The notes beneath the pieces are model-generated. The model worked only from the letters and a program-made list of their open reading frames with translations. It made no database searches and was not told the origin of the DNA. A DNA stretch of 64,000 bases from Deltaproteobacteria bacterium (GTDB taxonomy: Bacteria; UBA10199; GCA-002796325; JACPFF01): contig JACQUX010000041.1 in the NCBI GenBank assembly GCA_016210045.1, forward strand, positions 136,789 through 200,788, written 5' to 3'. The position numbers and the translations under genes are program-made. Shown piece by piece: positions 43,336 to 52,108 of the stretch (position 1 is the first letter of the stretch; each line of letters begins with the position of its first letter).

Positions 43336-44664
43336 ATGCGTCTGAAAACCTATACCGTCGACACGCTGTCCGAGGCGGTGGACATGATCAAGCGCGAGCT
43401 GGGTCCGGAGGCCGTGATCCTCAATACGCGCAAGGTGGAGGGGACCGGCCGGTGGTGGTTGCGGGAACGACCGCGGCTGGAAGTCACGGCCGCTGTCGAT
43501 GTGAATCCCGCCGCGCTGCAAGCCGGCGCACCGCCGACGCGAACCGTCGAGCCGGGGCGCTTGTTGCAACGGCTGACCGAAGATCAAATCAAACCGGTTC
43601 ATGACGAGCTGAAGACGATTCGCGAATTCCTCGTCAAGATGTCGGAACAAAAACCGTCCTATGCAGAACATCGGCAAGAGCCGGCCGTGACCCAATCCGC
43701 AGATGCCGCGATCGTGCATGCGCCGCCGGCGGAAGAGACCGAGGAGGTCTCGGAGACCGAGTCGTCCTCCACGCCCGCCGCCACGCGGCCAACGCGGCAC
43801 GCCTCGCATGAACGCATGGTGACGAATCACGCGATCGTCGAACTCTCGCGCACGCTGCTGTGGCACCAAGTCGATCCGCAATTGGTTGAACAATTGGCCG
43901 ATGAATTGGTCGACCGCAATATTCCCGCAGCCATCGACGTGCTGAAAGAACATGCGGCGGTCTGGTTGCAAGAACGGATTCCGGAGCGATTGCCGATTAC
44001 GGCGGGTGGCGGCGAGCGGATCATTACGGTCATCGGGCCGACCGGATCGGGCAAGACGACGACGTTGGTCAAGCTGGCGAGTCAGCACGTGCTGGAACGG
44101 AAGCGTTCCGTTGCATTCATTACATTGGATCATTTTCGGATCGGCGCCGAAGAACAATTGCGTAAATACGCCGATATTTTGCAGGTGCCCTGCGAATTGG
44201 CGACCGATACGCTGCATTTGCGTCGCTTGATCGAACGTTTCAAGGACACTGATCTGATCCTGATCGACACCACGGGCCGTTCGCCGCAGGATCTGGAAGG
44301 ATTGAAACGGATTCAGCAAAGCCTGGAAGCGATCGGACCCGCGTGGCGCGCGCTGTGCCTGCCTGCCGCGCTGCATGGCGCGGACTTAGGCCACATGATG
44401 GCCCAGTTCGCGCTCGTTGGGTACAATCGGCTGATCATGACGAAGCTTGACGAAGCGGCCAGTTTTGGGGCCTTGTTCAACGCGACTGTACGGAGCCGCG
44501 TCCCGTTGGCCTATTTCACCACCGGACAGCGCGTGCCGGAAGATATCGAAGTCGCGAGTTGCGAGCGCATCCTCGATTGCTTGCTCAACTTCTCCGGCCA
44601 ATTCCCGGTGCCGCTGACGTCGGATGGTGACGCGGAGCGGACGATGCAACCCACAATGATCTAG
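43336..44664 (+). CDS. flhF: Flagellar placement GTPase FlhF
   Basis: 442 residues, ATG behind AAAGGAGG. The N-terminus MRLKTYTVDTLSEAVDMIKR is typical; a variable acidic linker follows; the SRP-type GTPase has P-loop GPTGSGKT (234-241), ITLDHFRIGAEEQLRKYADI, LILIDTTGRSPQDLEG and TKLDEAASFG. FlhF sets the position of the flagellum, usually at the pole, recruiting FliF. Works with FlhG. Confidence 0.96.
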   Translation: MRLKTYTVDTLSEAVDMIKRELGPEAVILNTRKVEGTGRWWLRERPRLEVTAAVDVNPAALQAGAPPTRTVEPGRLLQRLTEDQIKPVHDELKTIREFLVKMSEQKPSYAEHRQEPAVTQSADAAIVHAPPAEETEEVSETESSSTPAATRPTRHASHERMVTNHAIVELSRTLLWHQVDPQLVEQLADELVDRNIPAAIDVLKEHAAVWLQERIPERLPITAGGGERIITVIGPTGSGKTTTLVKLASQHVLERKRSVAFITLDHFRIGAEEQLRKYADILQVPCELATDTLHLRRLIERFKDTDLILIDTTGRSPQDLEGLKRIQQSLEAIGPAWRALCLPAALHGADLGHMMAQFALVGYNRLIMTKLDEAASFGALFNATVRSRVPLAYFTTGQRVPEDIEVASCERILDCLLNFSGQFPVPLTSDGDAERTMQPTMI

Positions 44665-44687
44665 TGCCACGAGAGAGGGAATGAGCC

Positions 44688-45590
44688 ATGACAGACACGA
44701 CAGACCAGGCAGCCGGATTGCGCGATCGGGTGGAACCGACGGGGACGGCGCCGCGGCGTCAAGTCCCGGTTTTGGCCATCGCCAGCGGCAAGGGCGGCGT
44801 CGGCAAGAGTAATATCGCCGTCAACCTTTCCTGCCAATTGGCCAAATTAGGGAAACGCGTACTGCTGTTCGACGCCGATTTCGGGTTGGGGAACACCGAC
44901 ATCCTGCTCGGGATCCCGGCGCGCTACACCTTGGCGGAAGTCGTGTTGGAAGGGCGCCGTTTGGAGGAAATCGCGCTCCATTTAGAAAGCGGCGTCACAT
45001 TGATTCCGGCCGGCTCCGGCGAATTTTCGCTCGCGAATGCGGAAACGATGCTGCTCGAAGGGATCTTTTTCGAATTGGAACGCTTCATTGCGCGTTACGA
45101 TATCGTGATCGTCGACACCGGCGCCGGAATCGGTCAACGCGTGCGCGATACGCTGCTCTTCAGCGACCAAATCGCGATCATCACGACGCCAGATCCGGCC
45201 TCGCTCACCGACAGTTACGCCACGGTGAAAATGGTCGCGCAGCGCGATCCGGCCAAACCGTTCGCCGTGATCGTGAATATGGCCGATCGCCCGTCGCAAG
45301 CGGAAGCCACATTTGCGCAACTGGCGCGCGTGGCGAAAAAATATTTGAATCTCACGTTGGAATCGTGGGGCGGTATTCCCAACGACGAACGCGTAGCCGC
45401 AGCGATCCGGCGTCAGAAGGCGGTGACGGAATGTTTCCCGAACACCCCGGCGAGTGTGGCGATCGGCAAGATCGCAGCGAAGATCGTGAATAAACCGTTC
45501 GTACAAGGCGGAGGCGGCAGCGGCGTACGGGGATTCCTGCGCCAATTCTTTCGCCAACGAGAAGAGGGACGCGTTGCGGTCACGGTGTGA
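44688..45590 (+). CDS. flhG: MinD-like ATPase FlhG (FleN)
   Basis: 300 residues, ATG behind GAGGGAAT. The N-terminal DQAAGLRDRV matches the DQAxxLR helix that stimulates FlhF GTPase activity. A deviant Walker A GKGGVGKS (34-41), FDADFGLGNTDILLG and VDTGAGIG follow. FlhG limits flagellar number; in some species it also restrains the sigma-54 regulator. The C-terminus has an amphipathic basic tail. Confidence 0.95.
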   Translation: MTDTTDQAAGLRDRVEPTGTAPRRQVPVLAIASGKGGVGKSNIAVNLSCQLAKLGKRVLLFDADFGLGNTDILLGIPARYTLAEVVLEGRRLEEIALHLESGVTLIPAGSGEFSLANAETMLLEGIFFELERFIARYDIVIVDTGAGIGQRVRDTLLFSDQIAIITTPDPASLTDSYATVKMVAQRDPAKPFAVIVNMADRPSQAEATFAQLARVAKKYLNLTLESWGGIPNDERVAAAIRRQKAVTECFPNTPASVAIGKIAAKIVNKPFVQGGGGSGVRGFLRQFFRQREEGRVAVTV

Positions 45591-45605
45591 TCGCGCGGCA
45601 TACGC

Positions 45606-46406
45606 ATGATTCCGTACGCACAAACAACCTATCAGGAGCCGGTGCCGCCGCCGGCGCCACTGACGACCGTGGAACAAGGCCGTGTCGTCGGCCATCTGAA
45701 GATCGTCAAATGGACGGTGCATCGGATCGTCGAACGGCTGCCGACGCATGTCGATCCGGACGATTTAATGCACAGCGGAATCCTTGGACTGATCGACGCC
45801 GTACAACGCTTTCAATGGGGCCGCGAGCGGGAAGCGGAAGAATTCCGCGCGTACGCGGAGTGCCGGGTGCGCGGCCGTGTGATGGATGAATTGCGGCGTC
45901 TGGATGTGTTGCCGCGATCGGCCCGTGAGAAGGTCAAATTTTTTAAACGTGGCGTCGAACATTTACGCCAAGAGTTGAAGCGGGAGCCAACGGAGTTGGA
46001 AGTTTCCACCCAACTTGGTGTGGATATCGAAACCTGTCAAAAATGGCGCGCGGAGGCGAATCTCGGCCAGCAAATCCCATTCGATGGGCTGCAAGGCGGC
46101 GATTCGTTGCAAGGATTCTTGCAGCAAATCTTGGCCATCAGCGATCCGGATACGCCGGAGGCGTTGGTGCATATCGAAGAAGTGAAGCGGATTTTGACCG
46201 AAGAAATCGACAAGCTCACGGAACGCGAGCGGCAAGTCATCAGCTTGTATTATTACGAAGAGATGACGCTCAAAGAAATCGGGATGGTCCTGTCGGTCTC
46301 CGAATCGCGTATTTCGCAAGTGCGGTCGCAAGCCATCACGAAGTTGATGAAACGGTTGCGCGCGGTGTTCGGCGCCGACGCCGAGAGCGAGGTGACGGAA
46401 CTATGA
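45606..46406 (+). CDS. fliA: Flagellar sigma-28 factor FliA
   Basis: 266 residues. Region 2 (DPDDLMHSGILGLIDAVQRF, ECRVRGRVMDELRRLDVLPR), region 3 (EHLRQELKREPTELEVSTQL) and region 4 (VISLYYYEEMTLKEIGMVLS, SESRISQVRSQAITKLMKRL) are complete. FliA reads late flagellar promoters; two clear ones lie at 9756 and 15050 in this window. Its inhibitor FlgM is at 9816. The stop overlaps the following glycosyltransferase start (ATGA), so late-gene sigma and glycosylation are made together. Confidence 0.96.
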   Translation: MIPYAQTTYQEPVPPPAPLTTVEQGRVVGHLKIVKWTVHRIVERLPTHVDPDDLMHSGILGLIDAVQRFQWGREREAEEFRAYAECRVRGRVMDELRRLDVLPRSAREKVKFFKRGVEHLRQELKREPTELEVSTQLGVDIETCQKWRAEANLGQQIPFDGLQGGDSLQGFLQQILAISDPDTPEALVHIEEVKRILTEEIDKLTERERQVISLYYYEEMTLKEIGMVLSVSESRISQVRSQAITKLMKRLRAVFGADAESEVTEL

Positions 46407-48844
46407 GCCCATTGCCCTCCGTGAGTCTCTGCATGATCGTAAAGAACGAAGCGGCGTGGATCGCGCGCGCGATCATGTCCGCACGGGCGCTCGTGTCGGA
46501 GGTCGTCGTCGTGGACACCGGATCGTCTGACGGCACCGTGGCCGCCGCCGAGGCGGCCGGCGCGCGCGTGCTCCCGTTTACCTGGTGCGACGATTTCGCT
46601 GCCGCGCGGAATTTCTCGCTCGACCACGCGCACGGCGAGTGGGCCCTGATCCTCGACGCCGATGAATGCCTCGATGCGGCCGGCGTGGAAGCCTTGGCGC
46701 AATGGCTCGCCAATCCGACGGCGGATCTGGTGATGCTGCTCCAAACTACGTATTCCCATCAGAGCCAACTGGTGATGTGGCAGCCGAATCAGTTGCTGAT
46801 GTCGGAAGCGGCCACGTTCCCCGGCTATATCGAATCGCCGCTGATCCGCTTGGTGCGGCGAACACCGGACGTGCGCTTTACCGGTCACGTGCATGAAGAA
46901 ATCGTGCCGCCGCCGCACTTGCAGGCCGTGCGTCTCCCGGTGCGCATTCACCATTACGGCCAAGTGCGCAGCGATCCGCACACCGAAAAGGTCGCATTGT
47001 ATCGGCGATTGGCGGAACGGAAAGTCGCGGCAGGTCCGCTGACGGCGAAAACGTGTTTCGATTATGCCGTGGCGAGTTGGGAGGCCGGCGATGTCGCGAC
47101 CGCGCGCACGCATTTCCTGAAGACGTTGGAATTTTTGCCGCACCATTTGCCCAGCCTGTGCGCCCTCGCCACCATGGAAGGCGCACGCGGGGCATGGAGC
47201 GCGGCGGCGACGTATTACACGCAGGCTCTCGCGGCCAATCCGCGCTATCTCGGGGCGGTCTTGGGGATGATCGATTGCTGCGTGGCGCAACACAATTCGG
47301 CGGGCGCCGCGCAGTATTTGGCGCAAGCGGAACAGTTGGCGCCGACACATCCGCAAGTCCTGCGGCGCAAAACGCAGGCGACCGCGCCGACCCTTTCGCT
47401 CTGCATGATCGTCCGCAACGAAGCCGCCTGGTTGCGGCGGTGCTTGGCCAGTGTCGAAGGCTTGGTGCAAGAAATCGTCGTCGTCGACACTGGCTCGACC
47501 GATGACACCAAGGTTATTGCGCAGGCCGCGGGGGCGCGCGTCGTCGACTTTCCCTGGTGCGACGATTTCTCCGCCGCGCGCAATGTCTCGATCGAGCACG
47601 CCACCGGCGACTGGATTTTAGTCCTTGATGCGGATGAAACCATCGCGCGCACCGATCACGCCGCGATCCGCGACCTGATCACGCACCCACGCGGGCAGCT
47701 CTATTTTTTCATCCAGACCAGCTACACCGAAGAATCGTCCACCTTCGATTGGATCCCGAATCATCTCCATGTCCCGGAAGCCGCTGCCTATGCCGGCTAT
47801 TGCGAATCGTTCCTCGTCCGACTGTTCTGCCGCTGCCCGGAGATTCGTTTCCGCGGCCAAGTGCATGAACATGCGGAACATCTCGATCCGTCCGTGAAGG
47901 CCGTCGACACGCCATTGCGCATTCATCATTACGGCAAGACCGTGGGTCCGGAACGTGATGCGCGTAAAGGCGAACTCTACTTGCGCTTAGGCCTGGCCAA
48001 ATGCCGGGAACGACCGCACGACGCGCATGTCTGGTACGAGCTGGGCGTGCAATACTGGCTACTCGAACAAACAGATCGAGCGCGCGAGGCCTTGCATCGT
48101 GCCGTAGCGCTCAATCCCACTTATGTCCGACCACACATCGCGCTCGCCGGGATCGCGCATGCCGAGGGCAATGCGGCGGAGGCGGTGCGGCACTACACGC
48201 AGGTCCTGACGCTCGATCCGAAACACGTGATGCCGTATCTCTATCTCCCCGGTCTGTTCCTTGACCTGCATGACTTCCAAGCGGCGGAGGCCGTCATTGC
48301 CGCCGGGTTGCAATATTTTCGTGACTATCCATCCTTACACATTAATCGGGGCGTGGTGCAAATGGCGATGGGCAATTACCGAGGCGCCTTGAGCGCCTTC
48401 CGCGAGGCGCTGCAACTCCATCCCAACGAACCGCTGGCCGTCTTGAATTGTGGCATCGCGTGGATGAATCTCGGGGAGTGGGAGGCGGCGCGCCAAGCGT
48501 TCGAACAGGCCCAACAATGGCCGCGGACTTGTCGAACGGCGCGGCGCCATTTGGCCGAATGGCACTTCCGGCGCCGCGAACTCCCGCAAGCGCTCGCATT
48601 GCTCGATGCGTTGGTCCATGAAGGGCAGGCGGATGCGGAGACGCATTATCAACGCAGCGTCGTGTTGATTCAACAACGCAACATGGATGCGGCCCGTGCG
48701 GCGTTGGCGGCCATTACCACATTCGACGGACTCAGCGCGCAAGCACTCGAGCGTCTGACGTACTGTTATCGTGCGGTCGGCGACGAGGCCGGCGCACAAC
48801 GAGTAAGCGCGCCGGAGCGGCAGCGGAGGCCTGGCGCACGGTAG
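46403..48844 (+). CDS. Double GT2 glycosyltransferase with TPR repeats
   Basis: 813 residues from ATG 46403 overlapping the fliA stop. Two family-2 glycosyltransferase domains are present: residues about 5-220 (VSLCMIVKNEAAWIARAIMS, DxD-like LILDADE near 83) and about 330-545 (LSLCMIVRNEAAWLRRCLAS, LVLDADE near 408). TPR units follow each one, the second block running to the end (HINRGVVQMAMGNYRGALSA). GT2-TPR proteins near flagellar genes can glycosylate flagellin; here two catalytic modules sit in one chain. The two domains are clearly homologous, indicating internal duplication. Cytosolic; no signal or membrane segment. Confidence 0.88.
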   Translation: MSPLPSVSLCMIVKNEAAWIARAIMSARALVSEVVVVDTGSSDGTVAAAEAAGARVLPFTWCDDFAAARNFSLDHAHGEWALILDADECLDAAGVEALAQWLANPTADLVMLLQTTYSHQSQLVMWQPNQLLMSEAATFPGYIESPLIRLVRRTPDVRFTGHVHEEIVPPPHLQAVRLPVRIHHYGQVRSDPHTEKVALYRRLAERKVAAGPLTAKTCFDYAVASWEAGDVATARTHFLKTLEFLPHHLPSLCALATMEGARGAWSAAATYYTQALAANPRYLGAVLGMIDCCVAQHNSAGAAQYLAQAEQLAPTHPQVLRRKTQATAPTLSLCMIVRNEAAWLRRCLASVEGLVQEIVVVDTGSTDDTKVIAQAAGARVVDFPWCDDFSAARNVSIEHATGDWILVLDADETIARTDHAAIRDLITHPRGQLYFFIQTSYTEESSTFDWIPNHLHVPEAAAYAGYCESFLVRLFCRCPEIRFRGQVHEHAEHLDPSVKAVDTPLRIHHYGKTVGPERDARKGELYLRLGLAKCRERPHDAHVWYELGVQYWLLEQTDRAREALHRAVALNPTYVRPHIALAGIAHAEGNAAEAVRHYTQVLTLDPKHVMPYLYLPGLFLDLHDFQAAEAVIAAGLQYFRDYPSLHINRGVVQMAMGNYRGALSAFREALQLHPNEPLAVLNCGIAWMNLGEWEAARQAFEQAQQWPRTCRTARRHLAEWHFRRRELPQALALLDALVHEGQADAETHYQRSVVLIQQRNMDAARAALAAITTFDGLSAQALERLTYCYRAVGDEAGAQRVSAPERQRRPGAR

Positions 48845-48851
48845 CCGGGGC

Positions 48852-48880
48852 CACACTGCGACCGAGGAGGGAGCAGTGTG
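48852..48880 (+). repeat. Hairpin with Shine-Dalgarno-like loop
   Basis: CACACTGC (48852-48859) is the exact reverse complement of GCAGTGTG (48873-48880). The loop holds GAGGAGGGA. It lies in the 69-bp spacer before the TPR gene, whose own ribosome site is AAAGGAGA further on. Confidence 0.6.
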
Positions 48881-48913
48881 CTCCATAAACGAGGACGCAC
48901 CAAAGGAGAGAAA

Positions 48914-49834
48914 ATGAATATCTATCATCTGCCGGCCGGTGATCCCGCGTGGGCGCGGGCGTACGGTTTTTCCCCACAGCCGCTGACTGCGATCGAATCG
49001 AAATTGGCCGAGGCAACCGCCGCCGGGCAGGTGGTCGGCTGGTGGCGCGACGGACTCACGCTCCATTGCGATCCCGCGCACAGCCGCGCCCGGCGGACGC
49101 GTTGGACCGGCGATACGCCGCTGGCGGCGGAATATCGCGTCGACGCCGTGCCCTCATATTGGGAGGCATTGGAATATTTCTGCGAAGGAGAATTGGATGC
49201 GCTGATCGTCGGCCAATCCTGGATCTCGTTTCCTGCAGCGGGACGCGAGGTGCTGGCTCGTTTCGCTGCACACGTGCCGTCTGCGGCGGACAACGACGCG
49301 ACCACGGCTACGCCGCTGACGCTGCCCGATTGCTCGAACGAGGTCGCCGGCGATCCCTTCCTGTTGAATCAATGGGGCAAGATGCTCTCGTATGCGCAAC
49401 GCTATACCGAGGCCGGCGCGGCGTTTCGCCAGGCGTTGGAGCTCAATCCCGAATATGGGGAGCCCTACGGCAATTTGGCCACGTTGCTGTGGAACTTCGG
49501 GAAGCGTCGTGAGGCCTTCGCATTGTTTACCGAGGCCTTGCTCAAAAATCCGCATCGCACCACGACGCAACTCAACTTCTTCGATGCCGGCCATAACATG
49601 GAAGAATTTGCGACCATCGCGGCCGTGATGGAAGAGTTGATCCCGTCCGTGCCGGATCAAACCGAATTCCGCCATCATCTGGCGATCGCGTATCACAAGC
49701 TCGGCCGCGCCTCCGACGCGCTGACCGCGCTGCGCGAGATCTTGGCGCACGATCCCCACGATGCCGAGGCGCAAGCGCTGCTCGAAGGATTCGAGGCGGC
49801 GCCGTCGGCCGCGGCGTCGCAGGCGCTCTCATGA
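48914..49834 (+). CDS. TPR protein in the glycosylation locus
   Basis: 306 residues from ATG 48914 behind AAAGGAGA. The first 140 residues have no recognised domain (aromatic-rich, YWEALEYFCEGELDALIVGQ). The rest are TPR units (NQWGKMLSYAQRYTEAGAAF, YGEPYGNLATLLWNFGKRRE, FRHHLAIAYHKLGRASDALT). Its stop overlaps the start of the first DUF115/Maf gene, so it is probably a partner of that enzyme, for example presenting flagellin. Function not known. Confidence 0.72.
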   Translation: MNIYHLPAGDPAWARAYGFSPQPLTAIESKLAEATAAGQVVGWWRDGLTLHCDPAHSRARRTRWTGDTPLAAEYRVDAVPSYWEALEYFCEGELDALIVGQSWISFPAAGREVLARFAAHVPSAADNDATTATPLTLPDCSNEVAGDPFLLNQWGKMLSYAQRYTEAGAAFRQALELNPEYGEPYGNLATLLWNFGKRREAFALFTEALLKNPHRTTTQLNFFDAGHNMEEFATIAAVMEELIPSVPDQTEFRHHLAIAYHKLGRASDALTALREILAHDPHDAEAQALLEGFEAAPSAAASQALS

Positions 49835-51738
49835 GTCAATGGTTGGCACAGAATCTCGCGGCCTTGCGGGCGCGCGATCCGCAATTGGCCGATCGTGTCG
49901 CACAGTGCGATCCGTCCGCAGTTGAAGTCGTGCGCTGCGACGATGGTCTGACCGATCTCCGGTGGCAGGGCACGCTGCTCGATGGCGGCACGCCGCGAAG
50001 CGCCGCCGAACGGCTTGTCGCGCAGACTGACGTCCCGAATCCGCGACTCGTCTTTTTCTACGGCCTTGGCTTGGGCCATCACGTCCGGATGTTTCTCCAG
50101 CAGCCGCGTCCGAAGACGATCGGCATCCTGTTGGTGGAGCGCTCGTTGGCCTGTTTTCGCCGCGCCCTCGAAACCGCGGACTGGTCCGCGATCTTGGCCG
50201 ATCCGCGCGTGGAATGGTTTGTCGATATCCCCTCCGATGCCTTGCCGCATGCGGTCGTCGTCGTACTGCGGAAACCGGACCTGCTGGTCGGTGTGCGGGC
50301 CATTGTCCCCGTGTGCCACGAAGCCGTGATGCGCATTGATGCCCAGTATTATGTCCACGTGGCGGAACAGGTCCGATTGAAAACGCAGGAGATCGAAGAA
50401 TTTTATGTCCTGGGGTCGCCGGAAGATGGCTTTCGCGGATTCGTCAATGTGATGACGAATCTTCCGCACTGTGCGGAGTTGCCGCCGTTCGATCCCTTGG
50501 AGGGCGCCTTCTCGGGTGTTCCCGGGATCGCGATTTCGACCGGACCGTCGCTCGCGCATTCTTTTGAATGGCTTCGCCAAGTCGGCGATCGTGCCGTGAC
50601 ACTCTGCAGTGATTCGTGTTTGCGGATTCTGTTACAGCAAAAAATTACACCGCACGGCACGGCGTGTTTGGAACGCGTCCCGGAGACCAAGCTCCTGTTC
50701 GATGGACTGCCGCCACTCCCGGAGACGTGGTGTTTCATGAATCCGATCGTCTGGCCGGAGACCTTTCAAGGGTATCCCGGTCCGAAGGCCCTCTTGATGC
50801 GCTCCACCAGCCCGCTCCAGTGGTGCTTCCCGGACTGGAAACACTACGACATGGGGAATTCGGTTTCTCATCAGATGTTGCTGATGCTCCAGAAGATGGG
50901 TTGCAATCCGATCCTGCTGGTCGGCCAAGACCTCGCATTCGACCGCCATTCCGATCGGACCCACGTCGCCGGCATTCCGGATCTGTTATATCAGGTGGGC
51001 CAGAAACAACGCGCGGATAGCGAGCAGCGGGCCGTGGCGCGGCGCGACGATGAATGCCTCGTCGAGGGCAACAACGGCGAGCCGATTTTGACCATGCGCT
51101 GGTATAACGCCTTTCGCATGGCCTTTGAGGTGTTTATTCAAGCTGGAAAAACCCCCGTGTACAACGTGATTCCGAAGGATTACGGGGCCAAGATCCCGGG
51201 CGCGCATTGGTGCCCACCCACTGAGGCGTTGAGCCTATTAGGAGAGACTCACCCAATCCGTTCGCACTTGCGCACGACGCTCGCCGCCACCGGCGACTCG
51301 CCGGCAGCGTTTCATCGGAAGGCCTTCGCGCGGTTACAACGCATGCACGCCTTGTTGACGCAATATGCGCAGGCATCGATGGATGTGTTGAACGCCGTCA
51401 GCCAATTTCGCCAGCGGCATAATCCAAACTATTTTGGGGCGGAGACTTTTCGGCCGCTGTTCACGCGTGTCGAGCAAATTGCACGGAGCATGGCCGAAGA
51501 CCCGGAGGATTTTTTTGCGGGGGTCCTTTCGGCCGTGACGCAGGGGCCGGATCTCTTGATTGCCCAACGGGCGGAAGAGTTGTTGAAAGAAGTGAATCCG
51601 TCGGCTGCGGTCTTGGAAGCGCAAGTCGATTGTATTCGTGATTGGTTCGGGAGTGTGTTTACGTGGTCGGCGAGAATGGCGCGCCACTTGGAAACCACCG
51701 TCTTATCGACCTACCCTCGGTCCGATGCGCATGCATAG
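49831..51738 (+). CDS. Motility accessory factor, DUF115/Maf family (copy 1)
   Basis: 635 residues. DUF115 (MptE-like fold) proteins, called Maf in Campylobacter and Aeromonas, transfer nonulosonic acids such as pseudaminic acid to flagellin. Seen here: an N-terminal domain (RLVFFYGLGLGHHVRMFLQQ), the IAISTGPSLAHSFEWL motif (near 235), ACLERVPETK, and ILLVGQDLAFDRHSDRTH (near 363). The C-terminal third is helical. The call fits the pseB/pseC genes in the island. ATGA overlap with the preceding TPR gene. Confidence 0.88.
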   Translation: MSQWLAQNLAALRARDPQLADRVAQCDPSAVEVVRCDDGLTDLRWQGTLLDGGTPRSAAERLVAQTDVPNPRLVFFYGLGLGHHVRMFLQQPRPKTIGILLVERSLACFRRALETADWSAILADPRVEWFVDIPSDALPHAVVVVLRKPDLLVGVRAIVPVCHEAVMRIDAQYYVHVAEQVRLKTQEIEEFYVLGSPEDGFRGFVNVMTNLPHCAELPPFDPLEGAFSGVPGIAISTGPSLAHSFEWLRQVGDRAVTLCSDSCLRILLQQKITPHGTACLERVPETKLLFDGLPPLPETWCFMNPIVWPETFQGYPGPKALLMRSTSPLQWCFPDWKHYDMGNSVSHQMLLMLQKMGCNPILLVGQDLAFDRHSDRTHVAGIPDLLYQVGQKQRADSEQRAVARRDDECLVEGNNGEPILTMRWYNAFRMAFEVFIQAGKTPVYNVIPKDYGAKIPGAHWCPPTEALSLLGETHPIRSHLRTTLAATGDSPAAFHRKAFARLQRMHALLTQYAQASMDVLNAVSQFRQRHNPNYFGAETFRPLFTRVEQIARSMAEDPEDFFAGVLSAVTQGPDLLIAQRAEELLKEVNPSAAVLEAQVDCIRDWFGSVFTWSARMARHLETTVLSTYPRSDAHA

Positions 51739-52108
51739 CGAATCACTGCAAGCCGTAACCCATTTTCAATCCGTCGTGTTGGAACGATTCCTCGCCCACT
51801 CGCGTTTTTATCAGCAGCACCTTCCCAGTCATGCGACGCCCGAATTGATGGCGACGTATCGCGCGCTCCACGAGACGCTACTGGTCGAGGAGGGGCGGAT
51901 CATGGAGTCCGACCCAGCGGCGTGTGGGATTTTGCACGCGCGCTTGCGCCCCGTCCTCGACGAAGTGCGGATGGGCGTCCGTGCGAATCTCGATACGGCG
52001 CCGCCGACCCTCGCCCCCCTTGTCGAGGCGCATTTTTTGTGGCGCCATTGGTATCGCCATTGCCTCCTCGTCGCGAGTTGCCGGCGTGCGGAATTGGAGG
52101 GGACGTGA
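51725..52108 (+). CDS. Small helical protein of unknown function between two Maf genes
   Basis: About 127 residues, starting at ATG 51725 or 51731 inside the end of the first Maf gene. Predominantly helical, rich in His, Arg, Leu and Ala (ESLQAVTHFQSVVLERFLAH, LVEAHFLWRHWYRHCLLVAS). No known domain recognised; it does not match FliS or FliT. Its stop overlaps the GTG of the second Maf gene, so the three are translationally coupled. A chaperone or adaptor for the Maf enzymes is a possible role, by position only. Confidence 0.65.
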   Translation: MRMHSESLQAVTHFQSVVLERFLAHSRFYQQHLPSHATPELMATYRALHETLLVEEGRIMESDPAACGILHARLRPVLDEVRMGVRANLDTAPPTLAPLVEAHFLWRHWYRHCLLVASCRRAELEGT

